NCBI GenBank assembly: GCA_050329415.1
Contig: JBHJOS010000174.1
Coordinates: 1-12,827 of the forward strand
Source of the DNA: JANNOG01 sp050329415
Lineage (GTDB): Bacteria > Actinomycetota > Actinomycetes > Actinomycetales > JBBAYJ01
Length of the DNA stretch: 12,827 nucleotides
Direction: 5' to 3'
The position numbers and the translations under genes are program-made. Shown here in pieces: positions 12,484-12,827 of this stretch (position 1 is its first letter; every line of letters begins with the position of its first letter). The notes under the pieces are model-generated. The model was not told the DNA's origin. It did not search any database and was given only the letters and a program-made list of their open reading frames with translations.

Positions 12484-12827
12484 ATGGTCAGCAGGCCCGA
12501 TCCCGCCGGCGGAGGCGCGGCAACCGGATCGCCCGACCCAGCTCCCCGCATGGCGACTGCTTCGCAGGTGGGGATCGCGGGGGGTGCCTTCGCGGTTCTG
12601 ATCGATCCGGTTGGGGCGGGGGAGTTGGGGGCCACCTCGGGTGGCGCCTATCTGTGGGTGGTCAGGCCCAAGGTGGGGCCGTTGGCGCACTCCCCGCACC
12701 CGTTCGACCGGCATGTGGGGTGGACGGTGAAGCGCATCCCGGGTGGGGCCGCGGTGATCGAGGCGCGGGTGACGGGGCGGTTGGAGCTGGGTGGCGAGAC
12801 GGTCGTGATCGCGTCGGTGTCCGCTGC
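12484..12827 (+). CDS. Hypothetical protein of the inserted element, 5' part only
   Basis: An open frame of 114 codons from ATG 12484 runs off the window. GAGGAGGA (12473-12480) gives an excellent Shine-Dalgarno 4 nt upstream. The N-terminus is Gly/Pro/Ala-rich and polar (about 1-24). After it comes a beta-strand-like pattern with YLWVVRPKVGPLAHSP and HPFDRHVGWTVKRIPGG, then EARVTGRLELGGETVVIASVSA. No membrane segment, metal motif or HTH is visible, and I do not recognise the family. Glycine is coded by GGG about half the time and TTG leucine codons recur, unlike the left half of the window. Divergent from the GntR gene and probably under its control. Confidence 0.75.
   Translation, partial: MVSRPDPAGGGAATGSPDPAPRMATASQVGIAGGAFAVLIDPVGAGELGATSGGAYLWVVRPKVGPLAHSPHPFDRHVGWTVKRIPGGAAVIEARVTGRLELGGETVVIASVSA

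Larger units (their letters stand above)
10373..12827. mobile_element. One end of a probable tRNA-Ser-integrated element (AICE-like), right side beyond window
   Basis: The tRNA-Ser 3' fragment marks one boundary. To its right the gene content changes from conserved housekeeping genes to an orphan ORF, a GGCT-like protein, a KorSA-like GntR regulator with paired operators and an unrecognised gene. Codon use also shifts: about half the Gly codons in the last gene are GGG, and the GGCT-like gene has more A/T-ending codons. Actinomycete integrative conjugative elements such as pSAM2 insert in tRNA genes and carry GntR-type KorSA repressors. No integrase, Rep or FtsK-like TraB is in view, so a prophage or a relic is possible. 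Confidence 0.55.

Overview
This window is high-GC actinobacterial chromosome. The evidence is strong G/C third-position bias, GTG and TTG starts, a WhiB-family iron-sulfur regulator, a PonA2-type penicillin-binding protein with a C-terminal PASTA domain, and the actinobacterial-type ask-asd pair. The gene set (whiB4/wblA, ponA2, Rv3683-like phosphoesterase, asd, ask, recR, dnaX) matches a region I recall from Mycobacterium and Streptomyces. I cannot name the genus from sequence alone.

Bases 1-10372 read as housekeeping chromosome. A whiB4/wblA-type gene (-) diverges from ponA2 (+); the intergenic region carries a perfect 8-2-8 palindrome just upstream of the whiB Shine-Dalgarno. A tRNA-Pro(CGG) follows ponA2 and has its own strong hairpin. 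The next block runs leftward: dnaX, recR, ask, asd and a metallophosphoesterase. The last three overlap by GTGA (start/stop) and are probably translationally coupled. ask has a convincing internal start (AGGAGG, 5 nt, TTG) for a separate beta subunit. The ybaB/ebfC gene that usually lies between dnaX and recR is missing. Beyond dnaX are a small XRE-type HTH gene and, in divergent orientation, only the 3' third of a methionine aminopeptidase gene, so a deletion has removed the rest.

At 10373-10427 (-) lies the 3' half of a tRNA-Ser(GGA). It is intact from the anticodon loop to the discriminator base, and its 5' half is replaced by unrelated sequence. This is the typical scar of site-specific integration into a tRNA gene, so I read everything to its right as one end of an integrated element. 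That part holds a 68-residue orphan ORF with an internal 12-bp tandem repeat, a gamma-glutamylcyclotransferase-like protein gene, a GntR/UTRA regulator resembling the KorSA-type repressors of actinomycete integrative conjugative elements, and the start of an unrecognised, divergently transcribed gene cut by the window edge. Two near-identical operators (CTGTACGKACAAG) 52 bp apart sit between the regulator and that gene, each close to the predicted start region of one divergent promoter. No integrase, replication or transfer gene is visible, so the class of element is an inference.
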